DNA from: Alviniconcha marisindica
Taxonomy: Eukaryota > Mollusca > Gastropoda > Provannidae
Direction: 5' to 3'
Assembly: GCA_018857735.1 (NCBI GenBank)
Contig: JABMCL010000991.1
Span: 257,501 to 321,500, forward strand
DNA: 64,000 nucleotides
Within the stretch, counting starts at the first letter, position 1; every line of letters begins with the position of its first letter. The notes under the pieces are model-generated. The model made no database searches. It was given only the letters and a program-made list of their open reading frames with translations, and had not been told where the DNA came from. Of this stretch, positions 33,235 to 43,965 are shown piece after piece. Position numbers and translations under genes: made by a program.

Positions 33235-34335
33235 GAAGATGATGGAGAAAGGGATGCAGGGAGGGGACAGTGGTGGTGGGGTGGGGGGGTGGGGGGGGGG
33301 GGGGGGGGGAGAGATCGGGATGGGGACTTTGGGGAATGCGATATTTATAATTATATATATATATATATGATATGGGGAGGGGACTGAGGGGAAAAGGGAT
33401 GCAAGGAGTGTACAGTGGGGTGGGGAAAGGGATGTGGGGAGTGGACTGTGGGGAAAGGGATATATATGGGAAAGGGACTGTGGGGAAAGGGATATGATAT
33501 GGGGAGGGGACTACGGGGAAACAGGGGGGGGGCAGGGAAAAGGGAGGGAAAGATTGGGACAAGGGAGGTGGGAAGGGGACTGCAGGGAGGGGAGGAGGCT
33601 GTGGGAAAAGGGATGTGAGAAACGGGATGTGAGAAACTGGAAAGGGAATGTGAGAAAAGGGATGCAGGGTGAGGACTGTGGGAAAAGGGATTGTGGGAAA
33701 AGGGATTCAAGAAGGAATGGGACTGTGGGGAAAAAGGAGGAAGGGAGGAGACTGGGGAAGGGATGAGGAGGGGACTGTGGGAAAAGGGATGTGGGAAAAG
33801 GAATGTGGGAAAAGGGAGGGGAGGAAACTGTGGGAAAAGGGATGTGGGAAAGGGACTGTGTGAAAAGGGAGGGGAGGAAACTGTGGGGAAAGGGATGAGG
33901 AGGGGACTGTGGGAAAAGGAATGTGGGAAAAGGGTGGGGAGGAAACTGTGGGAAAGGGGAGGTGGGAAAGGGACTGTGGGAAAAGGGAAGGGAGGAAACT
34001 GGGGGAAAAGGGAGGGGAGGAGACTGTGGGAAAAGTGATGTGGGAAAGGGACCGTGGGAAAAGTGATGCAGAAAGAGGGACTGTGGGGAAAAGAGATGTG
34101 GGAAGGGACTATGTGGAAAGTGATGCAAGGAAGGACGGGGACTGTGGGAAAAGTGATGCAGGAAGGGGACTGTGGGAAAAGAGATGTGGGAAGGGACTAT
34201 GGGGAAAGTGATGCAGGAAGGAAGGGGACTGTGGGAAAAGTGATGCAGGGAGGGGACTGTGGGAACTGGATGTAATGAGGGGACTGTAGGAAAAGGGATG
34301 CAGGGAGGGGACTGTGGGAAAAGGGATGCCTGAAG
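33235..34335 (+). repeat. degenerate G-run minisatellite
   Basis: Words GGGAAAAGGGATGTGGGAAA and GGGACTGTGGG alternate for about 1.1 kb. C is rare on the + strand. A C-poor frame is open but composition-driven. Confidence 0.85.
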
Positions 34336-34339
34336 CCAA

Positions 34340-34820
34340 TGACTAACTAAGGAGCTGAAAACAAATTGATTTCAGCGACACAATGTCTCCTGCTTTGTAG
34401 AGTGTGTCTGGCAGCCTGTTCCAGAGGGTGGGCGCAGCACTGCGAAATGACCGTACCAAGTTACCGCCAGAGAGCTTTCTGTCACCATTCTCACCAAAAT
34501 CCAGAGAATAAATTATGCTTAGTCTGCATTAGCAAGAACAGCAGAGAGAATGAGATGGAGGTGTGCGGAAACAAATTACTGTTGATGTTACTGCGGCATA
34601 TTTCCACGCAAATGCACTGGTGTGTGGGAGAGAGGATTTCATCACCTGAGCCATTAGCCACACCTGTGACATCTCCCCCCCCCCCACCCCTCACCCCATC
34701 CTCCCACTGTCCCATCTCATCCCCTCCCACTGGCAGTATAACTATGATTGTCTGATTGTCCATGAAGCAGCACAGTGCCAAACTTTGTCAAAATATACTT
34801 CATCATACTGTTACTTTCTC
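34340..34820. other. no recognised gene
   Basis: Apparently single-copy, with a C-rich stretch at 34675-34730. Confidence 0.5.
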
Positions 34821-34824
34821 TGTG

Positions 34825-34991
34825 AAGTATCATTTTTGTCGCGACAAACACGAGTTTGTTGCAACAAAACACATCTTTTGCTGTGACAAAAGTATGCTTG
34901 CTGCGACGGAACATGGTGGGGACAAAATATTTGTCGTGACAAAAACAAAAATGCGTTTCCCCAAACTTTTGTCGCAACAAAAATGATACTT
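34825..34991. mobile_element. 167 bp foldback element built from TTTGTCGCGACAAA words
   Basis: The 24 bp ends are inverted copies with one mismatch (AAGTATCATTTTTGTCGCGA and onward). Degenerate copies of the palindrome TTTGTCGCGACAAA fill the interior. No coding capacity. Confidence 0.65.
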
Positions 34992-35327
34992 GTGGTAGCT
35001 CCCACCAGTGATATTGACAGTTTAACTATGGGGTGAAGAAGGGTGGCCATGGTGTTCCCCTTACTGTTAGTGTTAGGGAAAGGTGGAGGGGGCAGATGCT
35101 GAGATCTATTAACAGCACTTTAGCAGCCCACACAGTCAATGCCCCCACCATCCCTCCCCCACCTTAAGGGCCATTTTCATTTCTTTGAAAGTCTTTTCAT
35201 GGCCATGGTATAAAATTTGTCAAATCACTTAATCACATGAATCTGGCATTCACAATTAATAAGAATGAAAGTATAAATTTGTAAAATGCAAAATCTTGTC
35301 CTTTGAGACTACTGTAACTGTAAGCGT

Positions 35328-35364
<37 letters not shown>

Positions 35365-36764
35365 CACACAGAGGCACCTGTATACACAAACATTCTGACT
35401 AGACTAAGCTAAATTTACACAGCTAAAAAAATATTGTTTGAAATATCATTATCAATAAATAATAAATAAAACCGGCAGCAAACGGAGACTAGAGATACAG
35501 ATAGGTAGCACCGAACAGAAATCATGGCAAACATCTGTCAGAATCTGTGACCCACAACCCGGTCCCCGCCCCACTGCCTGCAATTCTCTGTTGATGAAGT
35601 ATCCCTGTGTCCAACCTTATCACAATATTTACTCCACAACACCATATCCATGTACTGGTTTATATGACATGCTTCCTTCAACCACTGCGGTATTTAGTTA
35701 CGCCATAGGGTCCAGAAAACTGTCAGCTAACGTGCAGTTTTTTGTTGGTGCTCAAACAGTAGTAAGTTTGTTACAAACAAACTCAAATTATATCAGACGT
35801 TTGTTTTATAACTGACCATGTTGCTTACACCAGCTCAAATAAAACCAAAATCGTTTGATTCTGAATGAAGACAGAACTCATTTTTTTTACTCATGTTTAC
35901 GTGTGTGCTTGGGCGTTGCTTCTACAGTCATATTAATAATAATACCCAAACCTTTCGGAGGGCGCTAACCACATCAGTGGATAGCTGCATAACCACATCA
36001 GTGGATAGCTGCATAACCACATCAGTGGATAGCTGCACGGAGATAAAGAGTGCCCCTTCAGTGGCGTAACCAAATCTGGCAGTTTGGAGGAAGGTGCCTG
36101 AAAGCGATACTCGAGGGTGGCAACCCCCTTATCTCTTGTAAACTGTTCTTGACACTCCTGTGCACAGCCTGTCACTATGTCAGATAAAATATCAGCACAG
36201 GATGAAGTTTGTGAAGAGCATGGTGTGCCTGTACACATTTAAAACAAAAACAAAAAAACTGCAACTAGTGAAAGAGTTGTGTTTTACCAGTGCTAATCGC
36301 ACTGTGACAGTTTATATGAAGGTTTAGGGGGTCACACTTGGCGTGTTAACAAGCTTGGCTGCTGAATCCCCAGAGGGTCACAGCACAACTTCAAAGGGTC
36401 ACAGCCGTTTATAACCAACCATATCAGTGACTTGAATTAGTAAACTGATAAATTGTGACTCACGCACTTGTGGTGATTGAGAAGACTGACGCGCACACAC
36501 TGACATACACACTCATGCATACACACTTAATACAGCAAATAACTTTGACCGAACAAGGCAACAGAACACCGATTCATATGCTGTGTCACTGCTGTGATTT
36601 TCTTTTCAGCACTTCAAGTCTCAAGATTATAAATTTGCAACTGACACACTGACAAGCACTGCAAGGAGTACTGCTAGTGCTACTGCTAGAGCTACTTTTC
36701 AGTTTCATTGCATCTTGGTCAAATCATATTAATTTAAAATTAATACAAAGGTTCTATTTTCTAA

Positions 36765-36765
<1 letters not shown>
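34992..36765. other. no recognised gene; small repeats
   Basis: (CA)n at 35328-35370. CATAACCACATCAGTGGATA occurs in three tandem units at 35967-36035. A piece of the 4.6 kb array unit lies at 36085-36120. Confidence 0.45.
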
Positions 36766-36804
<39 letters not shown>

Positions 36805-36828
36805 TCAATGAGAGAGAGAGAGAGAGAG

Positions 36829-36865
<37 letters not shown>

Positions 36866-36918
36866 GTGTGTGTGTCACAGTGTGTATGCATGTTTGTGTG
36901 TGTATGCATGAGTGTCTA

Positions 36919-36982
<64 letters not shown>
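36766..36982 (+). repeat. TG and GA microsatellites
   Basis: TG, GA (36809-36832), TG to 36982. They lie downstream of the - strand signal-peptide exon, so possibly in its intron. Confidence 0.9.
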
Positions 36983-36983
<1 letters not shown>

Positions 36984-37272
36984 ACTGGGAGGTTGGTTCA
37001 GTGGATGGCTGATCTAAACTACTGCCGCATGCAAACTCGCAATGTGGACATGAACTACGTAGTTACAATTGTACAAACCAGGCACCATAAAAATGAATAA
37101 AACAAGCAAAAAATGGGTGTGGTCAAGGCGGCACTGGAATCGGACTAAAAATCAATACTGCCAGTACCGTTCTCTGATATATCGGTGCTATCTAATCTTG
37201 CAGACGTACTCGATGACACCTGTAACTGTAAGATTCATAACACACAAAAACGAAAAATTCCATCGCACTCAC

Positions 37273-37456
37273 CAAACGTCAGCGGCGCTTTTTGGCTGGT
37301 AGATCCTTTGTCCGGTTTTGTCGCAACCGCTGTTTCTTGTGATTTAACACTTCTGTCATGTTGTCCTTGCGTAGCTTCAGGCGTAGCTCCATCGCCCAGA
37401 ACTGTCACAAGCAGCACGATCGCGGCACACAGACAACCGTGTTTACCGGGTGTCAT
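37273..37456 (-). CDS. first exon of an unidentified secreted or membrane protein
   Basis: Reading the - strand from ATG at 37456, 61 codons plus one base are followed by a perfect GTGAGT donor (GT at 37272-37271). The product begins MTPGKHGCLCAAIVLLVTVL, a typical signal peptide: short basic n-region, 13-residue hydrophobic core and GDGA as a likely cleavage site. A Ser/Thr/Lys/Gln-rich polar stretch follows. I do not recognise the family, and I found no convincing downstream exon at lower coordinates. It lies head-to-head with SRA1, with about 500 bp between start codons. The chance-ORF alternative is weakened by signal peptide, donor and divergent placement occurring together. Confidence 0.6.
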
Positions 37457-37960
37457 TCCTATGTGACACGGGCCGTCCGGTCTCAGAAGAGCAGACGGAG
37501 TTTTACGGTGCGACAGACTCCAACAAAAGTGGAAATTACAGATCTATTCTACAACATTATCCACGTGGTAGACGTCCATTCGTAATGCTGTTACTTTTTC
37601 AGCCAATACAGTGTGCTGATTCGGCCCCATCGCGTCTCTCCTCAATGCCCACTTTACACCGCATGGGAAACCGCTAAACTCTCCAAACTACACATTTTTT
37701 TTTCAACCTACTGTCACGTTACAAAAAATAACACTTGTCAAAAGCTATTTTATCATGTCATTCACCTCCTTTCTTCTGTCTAATCCTAAAATATTCTTCC
37801 TATCGATTATTCTTCAGAACCGCTGAAGAATGTTGCTGATTATTTACCAATAAAGACCAACATAACAGGTACCGGGTTTCCTGCAATTGATAGAATAGCT
37901 AGCTTTCAACTTTCTCGATCTGGTGATTTCTCATTGGATAATCCAGTCACATGAGCAAAA
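37457..37960. promoter_or_regulatory. candidate bidirectional promoter between SRA1 and the - strand exon
   Basis: This 504 bp interval separates two divergent start codons. It holds CCAAT boxes on both strands (CCAAT near 37603 and 37847, ATTGG near 37934), no obvious TATA box, and a 9 bp perfect inverted repeat at 37809-37831. No tandem repeat or SINE lies inside it, which is unusual for this window. Promoter function is inferred. Confidence 0.5.
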
Positions 37961-37979
37961 ATGGCAGCCCCTAGGCCTG
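37961..37979 (+). CDS. SRA1: SRA1 exon 1 (start)
   Basis: The ATG is followed by codons for AAPRP and one G, then a GTGAGT donor. The leftover G joins the GT at the start of exon 2 to give the glycine of PGN, the expected residue at this family position. An ATG 10 bp upstream (37951) is in another frame. The 2.5 kb intron that follows makes this exon easy to miss. Confidence 0.8.
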
Positions 37980-38419
37980 GTGAGTTGGCGATCGGAATTG
38001 TTTGTTGTCCGTTTGATTGATGTCTTATTTCAGTGTCAAAAACACCAACCGCTATGTGAATCGATGCTCTCTTGGGAATAAGTTTGATAGGTTTTAATTC
38101 TAGTTTATGTCTTCGCAGTGTAACAGTTTGCATTGAAGATTTATTCCCAAGTGTCTGCAACGAAGGGAGACAACTGTCGGTGTTTCGATGTTCAGAACTG
38201 TGTCAAACTTGTGTTACGTTTACTTTAGCTTACCGAAAACTCAGATTTCTTATCGCCAGATGTGTGAAAGTTGGGGTCAGCGAACTCTTTGTTCATAAAG
38301 GGACACGTGAACCATGGACATTGTGTGTGCATGTGCCCTGTTTGAAATCATGCGGCATGATCATGTCAGTGCCCACTAAACCCGCCACCACCCCTCCCCC
38401 AATAAAACACGAAAGGCAC

Positions 38420-38463
<44 letters not shown>

Positions 38464-39353
38464 AAAACTTTTCCCTCTATAGGAAAAGTGCTTTGTTGCC
38501 AGGCTCAAACACACATTTATAATGGATAATGTGTTGTCCTACAAGTTTTATGATACTAACTTACTATGATTGTATGAACAGGAAAGTCAGTGACACAGAG
38601 CAAGAGCACTTACTCTCGAAAACATGATCGAGCATGGACACCAAATGGATGGGTGACTGCTATGTGCTAAGCTTTGCGCCTACCCTGAGGTTTCGCTGGA
38701 GTCAAATTCCGTGCAGACTCTACAAAACTCCCTCAGATGCAACTGTAAACCGAGGTTCCCCCGTCTGCATACACATGCAAAAAGATCACATCACGCACAT
38801 TAAAGATCCTGTAGTCCTAGTTTGGTGGATTATGGAAACACCAAAATAACCCAGCAATGCACTAAAAGTGTCAGACTCAGAGTCTTCAGAATGTATAGTC
38901 TTCACTATACCGTATACGGAAGAAAAAGCAGAATTGCATGATACAGTATGCGTGTGTGGATATGGATCTGGATTCATATGTTGCGGAGTCCAGCACTGAT
39001 CAATATCACATCGGATAATGTGTGTGTGTGTGTGTCCTCACCCATTTATTCATTGAACAGTGCAGTGATCTGTGTGACTGTGAGGTTGTGAATGTGGCTG
39101 TGATGTTGCCCAGTGGACGCTGAGACAGATGTGTGTTCGTCTTTGGTTTACCAGTGATTGCACAACACATTTTTCAAACTGGTATGACATCTTAGTATAA
39201 GGTGGCAAGAGTGGTTCACGGAAACTGGTCAGACAATCAGTGTAACTGGTCAGATACATGGCTGTCTGTGCTATTACTATCTAGAGCTCTACTAGCATCC
39301 ACCCTGCTCCCTCACCTGTCTAGAACACCTGCCTACATATGCCCACACACATG

Positions 39354-39421
<68 letters not shown>

Positions 39422-39536
39422 CAGGCACGCACACATGCATGTATGCATGCATACACACACACTCACATGTAGGACATGCACACACACACACACACACACA
39501 CTTCAACACACTAACACACCATCCCACTATCTCTCT

Positions 39537-39585
<49 letters not shown>

Positions 39586-40824
39586 GATATAACCATACCC
39601 GTTGACTGGGCGTAAAACACCAACTTACTTACTTTCTCGCTCTCACTGTGCACTTTGTTGTTGTTGTTTTGTTTTCGAGAACTGGTCAAACAAAATAACA
39701 GCCTGTACCTCTGACCAATTGCTGATTCCTCCCCCCCCCCCCCCCAGTATATATATATATATGCTGTGTATCACCAGTTAACGCGAACCCTGAGTACCCA
39801 AGCCTTTCAGTTTCACAGGGTCCAGACAGCATCAGTGGACAGATGCACAGAGATAAACTTTATCCAGAGCTGGTTGTGTCATTGACAGGGCACTATTTAT
39901 CATAAAGAGTGCCCTGTCAATGACATAACCAGTTCTGGCAGAGTTTGGAGGAAGGTGCTGGAAAAGCTAGTCTTGGAATGTGGTCTCTGCGCTGTTTAGG
40001 AAGTCATTCCAGTTCTTTCTGGTGGCTGCTGGGAAGATGGGTGATTGTGTCATCAATACACACTGTGGCATTGAATTCAAGTAAGCTGTCAGGAGTTTCC
40101 TCTTTTTTGGTGGGGGGGGGGGGGGGAACCATGATCTTTCATGTGCTACTGCAGTAACACAGGGGTGGAACGGATACCAAAATAAGAGTCAGCACAGAAA
40201 GCTGACCCCGGAGAAGAATCACCCTGATGTAACCGCAATGGTTGACAGGGTGTAAAACACCAAGTTACTTACTTACTGGAGAAAAGAATTCTCCCACCGC
40301 TCCTGCAGGGATTCCAACCCGCAACCTTTCAATCCCAAATCCAGAGCTCTAACTGTTGAGCTATCCCAGTGTAGTAATAGTAACAGGACCGCAGGGTCAA
40401 GCCAACCAGTTTCTTGAGATAATTCATTCTGGCATCTGTGTTTGTAGCCCTGTATCCCCGAGGCATTTTCTTCAAGTTCAAGGCCGTTTCACCTGCCCCT
40501 TGCAGGTAACACGGATCGAGGCTGGAATGACCCGCCCGTGTTTGACTACCAAGGCTCCAACAGCTGTGTGACGGGATCCCCCCAGCACACCAAACTGAAT
40601 AAGAGAGTGGCCTATCCTATGTCGTCCAACGCCTCAGCACCAATTGGTGTGTATGTGGGTGTGTTGTGCCTACGAGTGAGCGAGAGTGTGTGTGTGTGTG
40701 TGTGTGCGTGTGCGTGCGTGTGTGCATGCTTGCGTGAGTGAGTGAGGGTGTGCATATATATGTGTGGAGTACATGTACATGAGTGTGTGTGTATGTGTGT
40801 GTGAGTTTGTGTGTGTGTGTCAAT

Positions 40825-40858
<34 letters not shown>

Positions 40859-41166
40859 CCGTGAGAGAGAGAAAAAGAGAGAGAGAGTTTGTGTGACTGT
40901 GTGTGTGTGTGTGTGCATACGTCTGGTGTACATGTGTGTGAGTTTGTGTGTATGTGTCAATGGGTGTGTGTGTGTGTGTGTGTGTGTGTGTAGGGGGGGG
41001 GGGGGGTGAAGAGAGAGAGAGAGTTTGTATGACTGTGTATGTGTGAATGTATGAGTGTGTGTGTGTGTGTGTGTGAGTTTTGTGTGTATGTGTCAATGGG
41101 GTGGGGTGTATGTGTGTGGTGTGAAGAGAGAGAGAGAGAGAGTTTGTATGACTCTGTGTGTGTGAA

Positions 41167-41228
<62 letters not shown>

Positions 41229-41746
41229 TCTGTGACAGAGAGAGACAGAGACACAGACAGTTTGTATGAATGTGCACGCGCGCTCACGTATGCGCACACA
41301 AAAAGCCCCACAGTAAACCAGAAGAACATCAGGGACGTTTTGTTTGCTTCTGTTCTCTGTGCAGGCACAGCAACATTGCTGAACCCTTCCGATGGTCCCC
41401 CTCGCCTCCCCCCAGTTCACATCCTCCCCCCCACCTCCACCACCACCACCCCCACCCCTCTCCCTGTCGTTGTCCCAACACTGAGCCCAACCATAGACCC
41501 GTGCGGGGACTCTGTGCTGCATCCAGCCATCTTCTCTCCCACTGCCGCCTCCATTCCTGGCACCGCTCGCCCTGTAGGGGGCGCTCCGGTGGAGCTGAGG
41601 GTGAAGGACCTGCCGAGTCTTCTGGCGGAACTGTCGCTGCAGACGGAAGAGTCGTTGCTGGAGTTTGTGAAGGACGGCTTGAATTGTGCCGCTGAGTCTG
41701 TCAAGGATACGTTGCAGGTGTGGTGTGTGTGTGTGTAAGAGCATGT

Positions 41747-41797
<51 letters not shown>

Positions 41798-43922
41798 TGT
41801 GTGTACACGTGTGTGTGAGAGAGAGAGAGAGAGAGTTTGTGTGTGACTGACTGAGAGAGAGAGAGAGAGAGACAGTGCATATGTGTGTGTGTGTTTGAGT
41901 GTGTGTGTGTGAGAGAGAGAGAGTGTGTGTGTGAGAGAGAGAGAGAGTGTGTGTGTGTGTGAAAAATATGTTGCAGGTTTGTGCGTGTGTGTGAAAAATG
42001 TATTGCATGTGTGTGTGTGAGAGAGAGGGAGAGAGAGAGAGAGAGGTTGTCAATTATGTGTGTAGGTAAAAGAGAGGGAGAAAAAGGTTGTCAGTTGTCG
42101 TCAGTTTTCTCTGTTTGATACATCTTGGCATTAGTTCAACAGGCATCGTCCGAGCATGTTTGGTGCTGGTGACTTCTTTTTTTTATCAATTTATTTTATA
42201 CTGAATTCCAAATTTTTATCTCATGGCATTTTTGTTTTTGTTTTTGACTTTAGGGTCGAGCAATGGAGGATGTAAAAAAGAAGCTGGATCTGATGGGCGA
42301 CTGGTGGACCTCGGGCAAAATATCGGCGTCCGTCAAAAGTCAGCTGGGCAGCTTAGTAGCGGGTGAGACAGAAAGTTCTGTTTTGTCAGCACCATTGTAT
42401 GAATAAAGATGTGTCTGTCTGTTTGCCGGTCTGTCTGTGTAAGTGCCATGAATGATTTGGTGCTTGACCCACTAAAGAACTGAACCAGTTGAGAGGCAAA
42501 TGTGGTGTGAAGATTCCTGGAGACGCAAGGGTCTTATGCACCTACATTCAGCAATCGAGAAGAAAAATATGTCCCTACATTATTGGTAACACTCTGTACC
42601 AGTTTCACACAGGACTAGGAGCAAGACTAGGAGCACCCCTGTGTACCAGTTTTATACAAGACTAGGAGCACCCCTGTGTACCAGTTTTATACAAGACTAG
42701 GAGCACCCCTGTGTACCAGTTTTATACAAGGCTAGGAGCACCCCTGTGTACCAGTTTGATACAAGGCTAGGAGCACCCCTGTGTACCAGTTTTATACAAG
42801 ACTAGGAGCACCCCTCTGTACCAGTTTTGTACAAGACTAGGAGTAGGAGCACCCCTGTGTACCAGTTTTATACAAGACTAGGAGCACCCTTCTGTACAAG
42901 TTTTATACAAGACTAGGAGCACCCTTCTGTACAAGTTTTATACAAGACTAGGAGCACCCCTCTGTACCAGTTTTATACAAGACTAGGAGCACCCCTGTGT
43001 ACCAGTTTTATACAAGGCTAGGAGCACCCCTGTGTACCAGTTTGATACAAGGCTAGGAGCACCCCTGTGTACCAGTTTTATACAAGGCTAGGAGCACCCC
43101 TGTGTACCAGTTTGATACAAGGCTAGGAGCACCCCTGTGTACCAGTTTTATACAAGACTAGGAGCACCCCTCTGTACCAGTTTTGTACAAGACTAGGAGT
43201 AGGAGCACCCCTGTGTACCAGTTTTATACAAGACTAGGAGCACCCTTCTGTACCAGTTTTATATGAGACTAGGAGCAAGCACTCCTCTGTAGTCTGTACC
43301 AGTTTTATACACAGGGTTCGCACAGTCTTTGAAGGTCTTTGAAAGTTTGGGAAAAATGGGATAAGCTTTTCAAGGCCTTGAAAGTCTGTGAAAACTGCGT
43401 GGGGTCTGTGAAAGCTTGTGAATTTTGTGGTCTTCAGAGCGCTAGGGAAAAACTGTCAGCTTATCAGTCAGAAATTGCACTTCCCAAGACCAAACAGTTG
43501 TTTAAAAACAACAACATGTGCTTTGTGAAATCACAGCACACTTCCTATCAGTTTTGACCGATAGAGTGCGTCGGCTATCAGCTACAGTAAGGGTTGCGCC
43601 CCTTTACCGGATGTGCGGAAGTTTTGCGTACATTCCTGTTGCTTTTCCACGCCATAGTGCAAAGGTCTGTGAAAAGTTTGTGAATTTGAAAGGATTTTTC
43701 TGTACGAACCCTGTAATACAAGACTAGTGCTAGTAGGAGCACCCCTCTGTACCCAGTCCATTTTGGAGGTCACCGAAACAGCATTATGGTGAGGTTCACC
43801 TGTGCATGGCTGTCCTCTGTTTGTTACAGCCCTGAAGAGACAGGAAGTGGAACTGGCCCATGAACTGCACCTGGCTCTCATGATCAACCACACTGCTGAG
43901 GTGAGGTCATGTGTGTGTGTGT

Positions 43923-43965
<43 letters not shown>

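Noticed and set aside
33434..34275. Gly/Lys/Trp-rich frames
   Set aside because: Several overlapping frames are open through lack of stops in GGGAAA words; composition only.
35933..36238. 101-codon - strand frame
   Set aside because: It runs through a 24 bp tandem repeat and a dispersed repeat piece; no splice sites or family match.
39180..39310. Possible exon in SRA1 intron 1
   Set aside because: It matches the dispersed repeat at 13.3-13.45 kb and has no open frame of note.
40283..40372. tRNA gene on the - strand
   Set aside because: Box spacing fits, but the acceptor stem is poor and a SINE tail lies next to it.
40617..42053. 478-codon open frame on the - strand
   Set aside because: It is the mirror of TG/GA runs and of SRA1 exons 2 and 3 on the + strand; residues are almost only T, H, S and L.
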